This document shows, piece after piece, positions 15,804-23,170 of a stretch of DNA of 26,815 bases (positions are counted from its first letter, which is position 1; every line of letters begins with the position of its first letter). Below the pieces are notes generated by a model. The model was not told the DNA's origin. It searched no databases and saw nothing but the letters and a program-made list of their open reading frames with translations. Source of the DNA: Bacteroidota bacterium (GTDB lineage: Bacteria > Bacteroidota > Bacteroidia > Bacteroidales > Rikenellaceae); NCBI GenBank assembly GCA_023413645.1, contig JAEZPN010000011.1, forward strand, positions 1 through 26,815, given 5' to 3'. The position numbers and the translations under genes are program-made.

Positions 15804-16598
15804 GTGGATTATAATTCAGAGACATTTTCAGTAATGACTATTAATGGACTTCATTACATAAAATCAGTGATTGCGACTGATAACCCTTATGAACTCACCC
15901 TTATTTGTGATACCCTTTGGGAGGGAGAGGTCTTTGAGGTGCCCGCTACTGTTAATTATCAGGGCAGGGAATATACAGTCACTGGTATAGATGTAGGACA
16001 AAGTACAAAGTTGGAAAACTTACGCGAGTTACGAATCCCTCCAACTGTGCGACACATCTTTCCAGAAGCGTGTGTTGGCATTAAATCCTTACGAAAAGTG
16101 AACATTCCCGACAACTGTCGTGTTTATGCAGGAGCTTTTGCACAATGTGGTATTGAAGAATTGATACTTGGCGAACACGTGCTTCTTGAAACGGGATGCT
16201 TCTATGGAATTCGCGCAAAACAAGTGAATATCCCCGACACAACAAAATGGTCTCCCTTTCGACGAGAAGATTACGAATCCGATTCTTACTTTGAGTTCTT
16301 TCCTGTAAGTGCTGAAAGGATGAACGATATTATCGAAGTTATATTCAGATATTCCATATGGCATTATATGGAAATACTCAAGTCTGTAAGAAAGGGGGAT
16401 TGGGGAGCAGTAGAAGCATTAGCTATGTCCCCATTAATCCCAGCAGATCAAGATAAATTTAACCACAAGTACCCATTCTCTCCTGACGAGATACTGAACC
16501 TTATGGACGAAAATGAAAAGCATTTGATACGTCAATTTGAAGACAACTACTCAAGAGCTCTGAATACGCCCGTCACTGATGAAGATTTGCCGTTTTAG
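15804..16598 (+). CDS. Leucine-rich-repeat (BspA/LRR_5-like) protein with atypical composition
   Basis: A protein of up to 264 residues. Residues about 45-155 carry degenerate BspA-type leucine-rich repeats, such as 'LRELRIPPTVRHIFPEACVG', 'LRKVNIPDNCRVYAGAFAQC' and 'IEELILGEHVLLETGCFYG'. The last 90 residues are helical and unlike anything I recognise. There is no signal peptide, which is unusual because many BspA-like proteins are secreted, so it may be cytosolic. The start is uncertain: GTG at 15804 is the most upstream possibility (in-frame stop at 15792), and ATG at 15834 (MTINGLHYIKSV) is equally plausible. Codon use differs sharply from all neighbours, with many GAA, GGA, CAA, TTT and TAT codons where neighbours use GAG, GGC/GGT, CAG, TTC and TAC. 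This suggests acquisition by transfer. No mobile element adjoins it. Confidence 0.72.
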   Translation: MDYNSETFSVMTINGLHYIKSVIATDNPYELTLICDTLWEGEVFEVPATVNYQGREYTVTGIDVGQSTKLENLRELRIPPTVRHIFPEACVGIKSLRKVNIPDNCRVYAGAFAQCGIEELILGEHVLLETGCFYGIRAKQVNIPDTTKWSPFRREDYESDSYFEFFPVSAERMNDIIEVIFRYSIWHYMEILKSVRKGDWGAVEALAMSPLIPADQDKFNHKYPFSPDEILNLMDENEKHLIRQFEDNYSRALNTPVTDEDLPF

Positions 16599-16671
16599 AA
16601 AATGGCTTATGTACTCTTTTCTTATAACTAGACCACTATTATCATCCAAAATCTTTGCTTTGTCAGGCAAC

Positions 16672-17154
16672 TTATACGCGTTCCTCTGTGCTCCACTCCG
16701 AATATGGATGCTCTGAGAGATGTGAGTTATAGAAGCGTTTCTCGCCCGTAACCTCGCGGCCTATCCACTCGGGGAGTTCTACCCTCTCATCCTCCGATGC
16801 AAGCTCTATCTCGGCAACGACAAGGCCCTCATTCTCGCCTAAGAACTCATCTACCTCGATGGTGTGGCCCGCATAATCGACATAGTAGCGCACCTTATCA
16901 ATAACTGCGCCCTCGGCGAGTTGCAACAACTCCATTGCCTCCTTAGCATCAATCTCCTTCTCCCACTCATAGCGCGAGAGACCACCGTTACGCGAGGGAC
17001 TCTTGATTGTAAGCCATGCACCACCATCGCCAATGCGCACACGCACCGTGCGCCTGCCCGACACGATATAGCCTTGAACAAGGTGCATAGAGTTGTGGGC
17101 GAGGTGTTTATACTCGCCCACAACCAAATACTTACGTTCTATCTCCTGTGCCAT
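16672..17154 (-). CDS. CYTH-domain protein (triphosphate tunnel metalloenzyme)
   Basis: A 160-residue cytosolic protein of the CYTH superfamily. It begins MAQEIERKYLV, containing the signature ExExK (Glu4, Glu6, Lys8) that binds metal and triphosphate. Further tunnel residues occur in 'RTVRVRIGDGGAWLTIKS', 'HTIEVDEFLG' and 'LVVAEIELAS'. Bacterial members of this length often hydrolyse inorganic triphosphate; the substrate here is inferred. I use the ATG at 17154, where the signature begins. A longer reading back to 17214 would run through the preceding gene's 3' end and adds an unrelated, cysteine-rich leader. Its ATG follows the upstream peptidase's TAA after one base (TAATATG), so translation is probably coupled. 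No obvious terminator is seen at its 3' end, where it converges on the LRR gene. Confidence 0.9.
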   Translation of the reverse strand: MAQEIERKYLVVGEYKHLAHNSMHLVQGYIVSGRRTVRVRIGDGGAWLTIKSPSRNGGLSRYEWEKEIDAKEAMELLQLAEGAVIDKVRYYVDYAGHTIEVDEFLGENEGLVVAEIELASEDERVELPEWIGREVTGEKRFYNSHLSEHPYSEWSTEERV

Positions 17155-17155
17155 A

Positions 17156-18544
17156 TTACATCTCGGGAGCAAACATAGGATCCCATGATGGAAGCATGAT
17201 AGGCTTCTGCTCAAGAAGCTTGAGGGTCTCTGCAGGGAAGTACTTCTTGTTCACAACAACGCGGAACATATACTCCTCGAACCACTCATCAGTCATGATG
17301 AGGTTGCCCTTCCAGCCTGCCTGGGGACCCCAGCTATTCTCAACCATCCACTTCTTAGCGTTACCCTCCTCATCGAGATCAACAGCGATAAGGGTCATGG
17401 CGTGTGATGAGCCACTTGCAAAGGTACGCACGCGTTCCTCCTTGTTCATGGGGAACTCAACGCCCATGAGCGATGCGTAGTCGAAGTTATTGAGGTCGAG
17501 AGTACCCTTCTTCGAGAGCAAGAACTTGCCTACGTCGCAAGAGAAGTACATAGCGGTGTTATCCTTGATAGACTCGATAGCGAGAGCCTTAACCTCGTCG
17601 ATGGGGAGGTTCAAATATACCCAGTTATCACCATCATACACGTGGCGGTCGTACTCAATCTCATAGACTTTGTAGTACTCGCGTGTGGGGTCGTTCATAA
17701 CCATCACGAAGTCCTCCTCGAGGTCGAGGTCGCCGAAGTACTCAGCGTAGAACGACTGGGGTGTGTAGGTCTTAGTATCTACGACGTTGCCATCCTTATC
17801 GCGACGTGTCCACTCGAACTCTGTGGGAGGCACGCCATAGGCGCGAACAAGCATAGAGTAGATCTCTGTGAGCATCTCGGTCTTGAGGGCTACGGTAGAG
17901 CGGCGGTCCTTCTGGTTGCGGAGCTTGAGACCGAACTCACGGAGCTTGAGCGAGAGGAGGTTACCCACCTGACCAGTGTTGTTAGACTGGTAGTTCTCGG
18001 GCATAACCTCAGAGGGTACAACACCATACTTCATAACGAGGTTAGATACGCCTGTGAACTGACCACCGTCGTTCAAGGGGTTCTTAAACAACCACTCCAC
18101 CTGGCGATCCTCCATGGGGAGGTGCTTAGTGTCGATAACGGCCTGTAGGAAGAGGTTACACTTCTCGAGCTGGTCGTAGAAGAAGATGTAGTTCTGTGAG
18201 AACTCCATCTCTGCGAGGTTCTGCTCGTTGATCATCTTAGCACGCAAGACGTTGAGACCTGTGAAGATCCAGCAACGACCCGACTGGTGCTGGTCTGTGA
18301 TGCCCTTAGTCTTTACGCGATGTGAAAAATTGGTGTCGATCATCGCGAGGTTATCGGCATTTGTTGCAAGCTCCGAGATAGAGTTGAATGCCATAGCGTT
18401 GCGTGCTGCACGCTCAGCAGCGCTATCTGTCTGACCGGTGCGAATCTGCTGCATCATCTCTGGGGTGATACCACCCTTGTCCTGCTGGGCAGTAGCTGTG
18501 CCAATGGCCATAATAGCCACGGCAAGAGTAATCAATCGTTTCAT
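17156..18544 (-). CDS. Secreted C1B cysteine peptidase (bleomycin hydrolase / aminopeptidase C type)
   Basis: A 462-residue papain-fold peptidase. I start at the ATG at 18544 (MKRLITLAVAIMAIGTATAQ), which opens directly with a signal peptide. A further ATG at 18574 would add ten residues in front of it. Catalytic residues are visible: the oxyanion Gln85 and nucleophile Cys91 in 'GITDQHQSGRCWIFTGLNVL', His381 in 'SGSSHAMTLIAVD' and Asn403 in 'MVENSWGPQ'. Length and motif spacing fit bleomycin hydrolase/PepC, but those are classically cytosolic, whereas this one is exported, as in other Bacteroidetes members. It likely trims peptides in the periplasm or outside the cell. The CYTH gene follows after one base. 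A TATATTTG -7 box at 18612-18619 on the same strand would give a leader of about 60 bases. Confidence 0.92.
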   Translation of the reverse strand: MKRLITLAVAIMAIGTATAQQDKGGITPEMMQQIRTGQTDSAAERAARNAMAFNSISELATNADNLAMIDTNFSHRVKTKGITDQHQSGRCWIFTGLNVLRAKMINEQNLAEMEFSQNYIFFYDQLEKCNLFLQAVIDTKHLPMEDRQVEWLFKNPLNDGGQFTGVSNLVMKYGVVPSEVMPENYQSNNTGQVGNLLSLKLREFGLKLRNQKDRRSTVALKTEMLTEIYSMLVRAYGVPPTEFEWTRRDKDGNVVDTKTYTPQSFYAEYFGDLDLEEDFVMVMNDPTREYYKVYEIEYDRHVYDGDNWVYLNLPIDEVKALAIESIKDNTAMYFSCDVGKFLLSKKGTLDLNNFDYASLMGVEFPMNKEERVRTFASGSSHAMTLIAVDLDEEGNAKKWMVENSWGPQAGWKGNLIMTDEWFEEYMFRVVVNKKYFPAETLKLLEQKPIMLPSWDPMFAPEM

Positions 18545-18611
18545 GGTTATCTGTTTTATAATTAAAATTTGCACTCAAAATAATAACACCCCGAAGCGGA
18601 GTTTATTGCCA

Positions 18612-18619
18612 CAAATATA
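18612..18619 (-). promoter_or_regulatory. Bacteroidetes -7 box for the peptidase-CYTH operon
   Basis: On the minus strand the bases read TATATTTG, a full match to TAnnTTTG. No good TTTG is seen at the -33 spacing. The predicted start, near 18605, precedes a small hairpin in the leader (ACTCC with GGGGT around GCTTC, within about 18585-18600) and then a T-rich stretch. Confidence 0.5.
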
Positions 18620-18743
18620 CTGAAAATTTTGATAATAACGCCACCCTTAAGTGAGGAAGTCGTGCTTTTTCTCGATTTGCACGAATATTGCACGGTGCCG
18701 AACTATGGGCAAAATAGAAACCGTAATACCACCATTATCAAAG

Positions 18744-19535
18744 ATGAGATATTTGAAACTTATGGCACTCGGTGTCATGCTACTACTTGGCGCATGTAAT
18801 GCACAACGTAATGTGCTCTACCTACAAGATGTTGAGAGTGGCGCAGAGGTTACACTCCCCGAGAACTATATCATACGCCTAAAACCCCTCGACCAGGTTA
18901 CAGTGGTAGTAAACAGCCGCAACCCCGAGTTGGCAAAACCCTTCAACTCCTCATCAAGCTTCAACGCCCTCACCGGCACAAACATCACAGGTTCAGCAAG
19001 CGAAAATAGCCTCCAAGTGCTTACTATTGATGAGCGTGGTTATATCACCATGCCCATCCTCGGCGATATCGCCTGCGCAGGCATGACACGCCAGGAGCTT
19101 GCCACGGAGATTGAGCGACGTATAATCGAGGGTGGCTACCTTGCCGACCCACAGGTAAACGTGCGCTTTGCGGAGCTCACAATATCTATCTTGGGCGAGG
19201 TGAACAAACCCGGCCGCTACGACATTAAAAAGGACCAACTGACAATTCTCGAGGCTTTGGCCTTGGCTGGCGACCTCACCATATATGGCAACCGCAGCGA
19301 TGTGGCTGTTATACGCGAGAAGGATGGTAAGAGCATCGTAACGAAGCTCGACCTACGCTCGAGCGACGTATTCTCTTCACCCTGCTACTATCTCGAGCAG
19401 AACGACGTAGTTATAGTAAGTCCCAACAAGTATAAGGCTGCGACAGCTGAGATAAACCAGAACCGCTCGTTCTGGATATCGCTAGCCTCAACAACAATAT
19501 CGCTTGCGACACTCATTCTAACGATAGTCAGATAG
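18744..19535 (+). CDS. Wza-like polysaccharide export lipoprotein (Poly_export/SLBB)
   Basis: A 263-residue outer-membrane polysaccharide export protein. I chose the ATG at 18744 because it begins the lipoprotein signal peptide MRYLKLMALGVMLLLGAC (Cys18). Earlier in-frame ATGs at 18705 and 18651 would place about 13-31 unrelated residues before it. The export domain is seen in 'YIIRLKPLDQVTVVVNSRNP' and 'LTIDERGYITMPILGDI', with 'LADPQVNVRFAELTISILGE' leading into the SLBB domain, 'VNKPGRYDIKKDQLTILEAL'. A C-terminal hydrophobic segment (about residues 240-262) replaces Wza's amphipathic helix, as usual in Bacteroidetes. The kinase gene follows after 6 bases. The pair should export capsule or exopolysaccharide. 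No glycosyltransferases lie in the window, so the polymer is unknown. Confidence 0.92.
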   Translation: MRYLKLMALGVMLLLGACNAQRNVLYLQDVESGAEVTLPENYIIRLKPLDQVTVVVNSRNPELAKPFNSSSSFNALTGTNITGSASENSLQVLTIDERGYITMPILGDIACAGMTRQELATEIERRIIEGGYLADPQVNVRFAELTISILGEVNKPGRYDIKKDQLTILEALALAGDLTIYGNRSDVAVIREKDGKSIVTKLDLRSSDVFSSPCYYLEQNDVVIVSPNKYKAATAEINQNRSFWISLASTTISLATLILTIVR

Positions 19536-19541
19536 TTAATT

Positions 19542-21899
19542 ATGTCACACCCAAAGGCGGATAGACGAAAATTCTCAACGCAAGATATTGTACGACTAAT
19601 ACTTCCAAATTGGTATTGGTACCTTGCAGCACTCATAGTCTTTGTGAGTGGCGCGATGCTATACATCAGAATTACGCCACCGCAGTATATGCGTACTGCG
19701 ACGGTACTGGTTAAGGACTCGCGCAAGGGTTCAGGCTCTGATGTTACAGCTTTTAGCGACATCATGGGTGGCATGGGCCGCCGCTCGGTAGACAACGAGC
19801 TCCACATCTTCGAGTCACGCCGCCTGATGGAGAGCGTGGTAAAGCGCCTCGACCTCACAACAGAATATAGCGTGGAGGAGCAGTTGCGCACGACAGATAT
19901 CTATGGTCGCAGCCCCATGCTCGTAAAGTTTACGGACGAGAACAACGATGCCACTGGCACATTCAAATATCGCGTGGTGAGCAACGGCAGCGTGGCGATA
20001 AATAGTTTCAACGACAACGCATCATTCCATGCGATAGTAGAGCCAGGCGACACCATCGCCACACCGCTTGGCAATATCACACTCATAGCCACGCCCTATG
20101 CCGAGGACCACAGAGAGGTTACCGTATCGAAGAGGTCGCTCAACGACGTGGTGGAGGAATACCGCAACAAACTTAAGTGCGACATAGCAAACAAGCAGAC
20201 TTCGGTAATAAATATCTCGATGGTGGACGAGGTGCCACGCCGTGCCGAGGATGTCATAAACGGCATTATCGAGGCATATAACCTCGATGCTATTAGCGAC
20301 AAGCAGGAGATATCACGCCTCACAGAGCAGTTCATAAACGATAGACTCATATCGCTTGGTCAGGAACTTAACCTCGCCGATGCGGAGGTTGCCGACTACA
20401 GAAAGGATAACCACCTCTACAGCCCCACCAACGAGGCAGCAATGAGCGCCGAGGAGATTCAGAAGCTTAAGAGCAGCGCACTATCACTCGAGGCTAACCT
20501 CGAGATGGCGAAATATATCTACACATATGTCACCGAGGGTGAGAACGAGATGCGCCTAATACCTGCTTCGACAGCCCTTGCAAGTGGCGCTTCACAGGCC
20601 CTTACAGCGCAGATCGAGGCCTACAACACCGACCTATTGGAGTATCAGCGCCTTGCAGGTGAGGAGCACTCAAACAACCCCATGCTCGTAGACCTCAAGG
20701 CTCAGCTTATAGCCATGCGCGCAACGATAGTTTCGTCTCTCGACTCGCATATCGCAACACTCAACCTACAGATTGACCAGGTTAACCGCGAGCAGTTGAA
20801 GGCCGACAGCCGCATGGAGAGTTCACCACACAAGGAACGCGAGTTGCAGTCTATAGTACGCCAGCAAAAGGTCAAAGAGGAACTATACATCTATCTGCTC
20901 ACGAAGCTCGAGGAGAATGCACTCACAGGTGCTACGGCCGAGAGTAACGCCCGCATTATCGACACGGCATATGGCAGCGACAAACCCATCAGCCCTCGTA
21001 AGATGCAGGTATATCTTATCGCAATCTTGGCAGCATTCCTAATACCATTTGCGATAATCTACATCTGTGAGGTACTCAACACCAAGGTACGTTCACGTCG
21101 CGACATCGAGGAGGGTCTCACAGCGCCATTCCTTGGCGATGTTCCCTACCACGGTGGCAGACACGATCGCGGCATCGTAGTACACGAGGAGAGCCGTGAT
21201 GCTGTGAGCGAGGCATTCCGCATGCTTCGTGCAAACCTCAGCTTCATGTCTATCGCAAAGAGCGTAAATGTCATCATGGTAACATCCTCTGTGCCCCACA
21301 GCGGCAAGACATTCATCTCGACAAACCTCGCAGCGACACTCGCAGCGACAGATAAGAGCGTTGCACTTGTCGACCTCGACCTACGTCGTCGCACCCTCAC
21401 AAAGCAAATGGGACACCGCAACGACCGCCGTGGCGTTACAAGCTACCTCACAAACAACATAAACTCGCTTGACGACATAATCATCAAGGACGAGATTGAG
21501 GGCGTAGACACCATCTTATCGGGACCTCAGCCCCCCAACCCCACCGAGATACTTATGTCGGAGCGCATGAGGGAGTTTATAGGCGAGCTACGCCAGCGCT
21601 ACGACTATGTCATCATTGATAGTGTTCCAGCTCTTGCTGTTGCTGACGCTGTAGTCATCGATTCCCTCGTAGACCTCACGCTCTACGTCATTCGCCACGG
21701 TCATCTCGACCGCAACCAGTTGCCCGACATCGAGCGCCTGCACTCAGAGAAGCGCATACATAATATGGGCGTGGTATTTAACGGTGTTAAGCAGTCAAAA
21801 CATGGTTACGGCTATGGTTATGGCTATTATAGCGACGAGGAACTATCTCCGATGAAGGAGCGCCTTAAGCGATTTGCATCGCTATTTAAGAAGCATTAA
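19542..21899 (+). CDS. Wzc-like polysaccharide co-polymerase and BY-type tyrosine kinase
   Basis: A 785-residue inner-membrane protein that would control chain length and export with its Wza partner. There are transmembrane segments at about residues 24-42 and 490-511. Between them is a Wzz-type periplasmic region with long coiled-coil helices and a GNVR-like end near 'ERELQSIVRQQKVKEELYIY'. The C-terminal cytosolic kinase has Walker A 'SSVPHSGKTFISTN' (about 584-597), Walker A' 'VALVDLDLRRR' (about 607-617) and Walker B 'YDYVIIDSVPA' (about 687-697). A tyrosine cluster 'HGYGYGYGYYSDEEL' (five Tyr, about 755-765) is the autophosphorylation site, as in Wzc. All kinase motifs look intact. It lies in an operon between the Wza-like gene (6 bases) and a HAD protein (5 bases). 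Confidence 0.95.
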   Translation: MSHPKADRRKFSTQDIVRLILPNWYWYLAALIVFVSGAMLYIRITPPQYMRTATVLVKDSRKGSGSDVTAFSDIMGGMGRRSVDNELHIFESRRLMESVVKRLDLTTEYSVEEQLRTTDIYGRSPMLVKFTDENNDATGTFKYRVVSNGSVAINSFNDNASFHAIVEPGDTIATPLGNITLIATPYAEDHREVTVSKRSLNDVVEEYRNKLKCDIANKQTSVINISMVDEVPRRAEDVINGIIEAYNLDAISDKQEISRLTEQFINDRLISLGQELNLADAEVADYRKDNHLYSPTNEAAMSAEEIQKLKSSALSLEANLEMAKYIYTYVTEGENEMRLIPASTALASGASQALTAQIEAYNTDLLEYQRLAGEEHSNNPMLVDLKAQLIAMRATIVSSLDSHIATLNLQIDQVNREQLKADSRMESSPHKERELQSIVRQQKVKEELYIYLLTKLEENALTGATAESNARIIDTAYGSDKPISPRKMQVYLIAILAAFLIPFAIIYICEVLNTKVRSRRDIEEGLTAPFLGDVPYHGGRHDRGIVVHEESRDAVSEAFRMLRANLSFMSIAKSVNVIMVTSSVPHSGKTFISTNLAATLAATDKSVALVDLDLRRRTLTKQMGHRNDRRGVTSYLTNNINSLDDIIIKDEIEGVDTILSGPQPPNPTEILMSERMREFIGELRQRYDYVIIDSVPALAVADAVVIDSLVDLTLYVIRHGHLDRNQLPDIERLHSEKRIHNMGVVFNGVKQSKHGYGYGYGYYSDEELSPMKERLKRFASLFKKH

Positions 21900-21904
21900 A
21901 CACC

Positions 21905-22297
21905 ATGGCAAAGGATAAGGGATATATCATCGCCGTGGATTTTGACGGCACCTGCGTCGAGCACAACTACCCCGCTATTGGCATGGAGGTAGAGGGTGCC
22001 GTGGAGGTGTTGCGCGCGCTAAATAAGCGTGGTCACCGCATCATCCTAAATACCATGCGCTCAGGCGAGAAGCTCGATGCCGCAGTCAAGTGGTTCAGCG
22101 ATCGTAAGATAGAGTTGTGGAGCGTAAACCGTAACCCCGAGCAGGAGGAGTGGACATCGTCGCCCAAGGTATATGCCGACCTATATATCGACGACTCGGC
22201 ACTGGGTTGCCCTATCATGTTTATTGATGGTGTGCGCCGCCCCGTCGTTAAGTGGTCAAAAATAAGAATGCTGCTCGAGAACGACGGCGTGCTATAA
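21905..22297 (+). CDS. Small HAD-superfamily hydrolase-like protein
   Basis: A 130-residue cytosolic protein with the HAD motif I 'IIAVDFDGTCVE' (Asp12 and Asp14) and a late acidic motif in 'YADLYIDDSALG' that would complete the metal site. Motif II may be 'IILNTMRSGE'. It is much shorter than typical HAD phosphatases and has no cap domain, resembling small stand-alone HAD proteins also found in Bacteroides and phages. Substrate unknown. It begins 5 bases after the tyrosine kinase gene and ends at a strong terminator, so it is co-transcribed with the export genes. A link to dephosphorylation in that pathway is only a guess. Confidence 0.82.
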   Translation: MAKDKGYIIAVDFDGTCVEHNYPAIGMEVEGAVEVLRALNKRGHRIILNTMRSGEKLDAAVKWFSDRKIELWSVNRNPEQEEWTSSPKVYADLYIDDSALGCPIMFIDGVRRPVVKWSKIRMLLENDGVL

Positions 22298-22328
22298 CTA
22301 ATGAGTAGTGAGTAATTAGTGCTTCAGC

Positions 22329-22385
22329 AAAAAAAATGCGGATGGGTTGTACTATGGCGTACAGCCCATTCGCATTTATTTTTGT
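22329..22385. terminator. Bidirectional terminator between convergent operons
   Basis: A 19-bp stem joins AAATGCGGATGGGTTGTAC (22334-22352) to GTACAGCCCATTCGCATTT (22359-22377), with two G-T pairs and a 6-base loop. An A-run precedes it and a T-run (ATTTTTGTT) follows, so each strand ends in a U-tract. It serves both the HAD gene on the + strand and the lytic transglycosylase on the - strand. Confidence 0.93.
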
Positions 22386-22417
22386 TAGCGGCAGCAATGC
22401 TGCCTGATTGTGCGAAA

Positions 22418-23125
22418 TTATGAGGCGAGAGTACAATACTGACGATACTTTCTCATAACCTCGTTAACGTATGAGGTAGTCTGACCACTACCTGTGAAGC
22501 GACCACTCTTAACAATATCGAGCTCATAGTAGGCAGGATCTGCCTTGAGGTCTAGATAGTGGCGAATGGTCTCCCAAGAGTTGGGGTTAGCACCCTCGCT
22601 ACGCGCAAGACGTCGAGCATCCAAGACATGGCCAATGCCAGCATTATAGCTCGCAAGAATGATGCTTAAGCGATCCTCTGCGGGTGTAGAGTTAGGGATA
22701 CGAAGCATTGTATCCAACTCAGAAAGCAACATACCTGCAAGACGAACATTTGTCTCGGTGTCGTTAATACTCTCAACTGGTACATTAAAGTGTCGTGCCA
22801 CAACGGGACGTATCTGCATGATACCCTTAGCACCCTGGCTCGACTCAAGGTTCTCGATGAAGCGTGACTCGCTATAGGCAATAGCACTCATAAATCGCCA
22901 ATCGAAACCCTCCTCATCGCCGACCTCACGCATGATAGGGTCGAAACGAGAGATGATACATGACTCCTCAACCGTCTCGGCGAGAGCCTCCGAAGTGTTT
23001 TCAGCCTCCACACTGGGAACGTCACAATATACGACGTTAGTATTGTTGTGGGGCTGTCCCACTGTTGATTCATAGGCCACAAGCATAGTGGCCGCAAGAA
23101 CCACAAACGAAAACTTTTTTAGCAT
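22418..23125 (-). CDS. Lytic transglycosylase (SLT domain, MltF-like)
   Basis: A 235-residue exported enzyme that cleaves peptidoglycan glycan strands to 1,6-anhydro products. The N-terminus MLKKFSFVVLAATMLVAYES is a signal peptide, though the cleavage site is not sharp and there is no lipobox. The SLT domain runs from about residue 60: 'MSAIAYSESRF' with the catalytic Glu86, then 'SSQGAKGIMQIRP' and 'LASYNAGIGHVLDA', the three standard motifs. The C-terminal 'YVNEVMRKYRQYC' is also typical. It lacks the solute-binding domain of full MltF. It is the third gene of an operon with pssA and a porin (45 bases after the porin stop), and ends at the shared terminator. Confidence 0.92.
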   Translation of the reverse strand: MLKKFSFVVLAATMLVAYESTVGQPHNNTNVVYCDVPSVEAENTSEALAETVEESCIISRFDPIMREVGDEEGFDWRFMSAIAYSESRFIENLESSQGAKGIMQIRPVVARHFNVPVESINDTETNVRLAGMLLSELDTMLRIPNSTPAEDRLSIILASYNAGIGHVLDARRLARSEGANPNSWETIRHYLDLKADPAYYELDIVKSGRFTGSGQTTSYVNEVMRKYRQYCTLAS

Positions 23126-23170
23126 TGTTTATTAGTTTGTGGGCTGCTTATACCGGTGTAAAACGCGCCG

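Noticed and set aside
17642..18148. Open frame of about 168 codons on the plus strand opposite the C1B peptidase
   Set aside because: The minus-strand peptidase has complete catalytic motifs across this interval; the plus frame encodes no recognisable protein.
18651..18743. Longer start for the Wza-like protein
   Set aside because: It would put 31 residues in front of a clean lipoprotein signal peptide, so the ATG at 18744 was kept.
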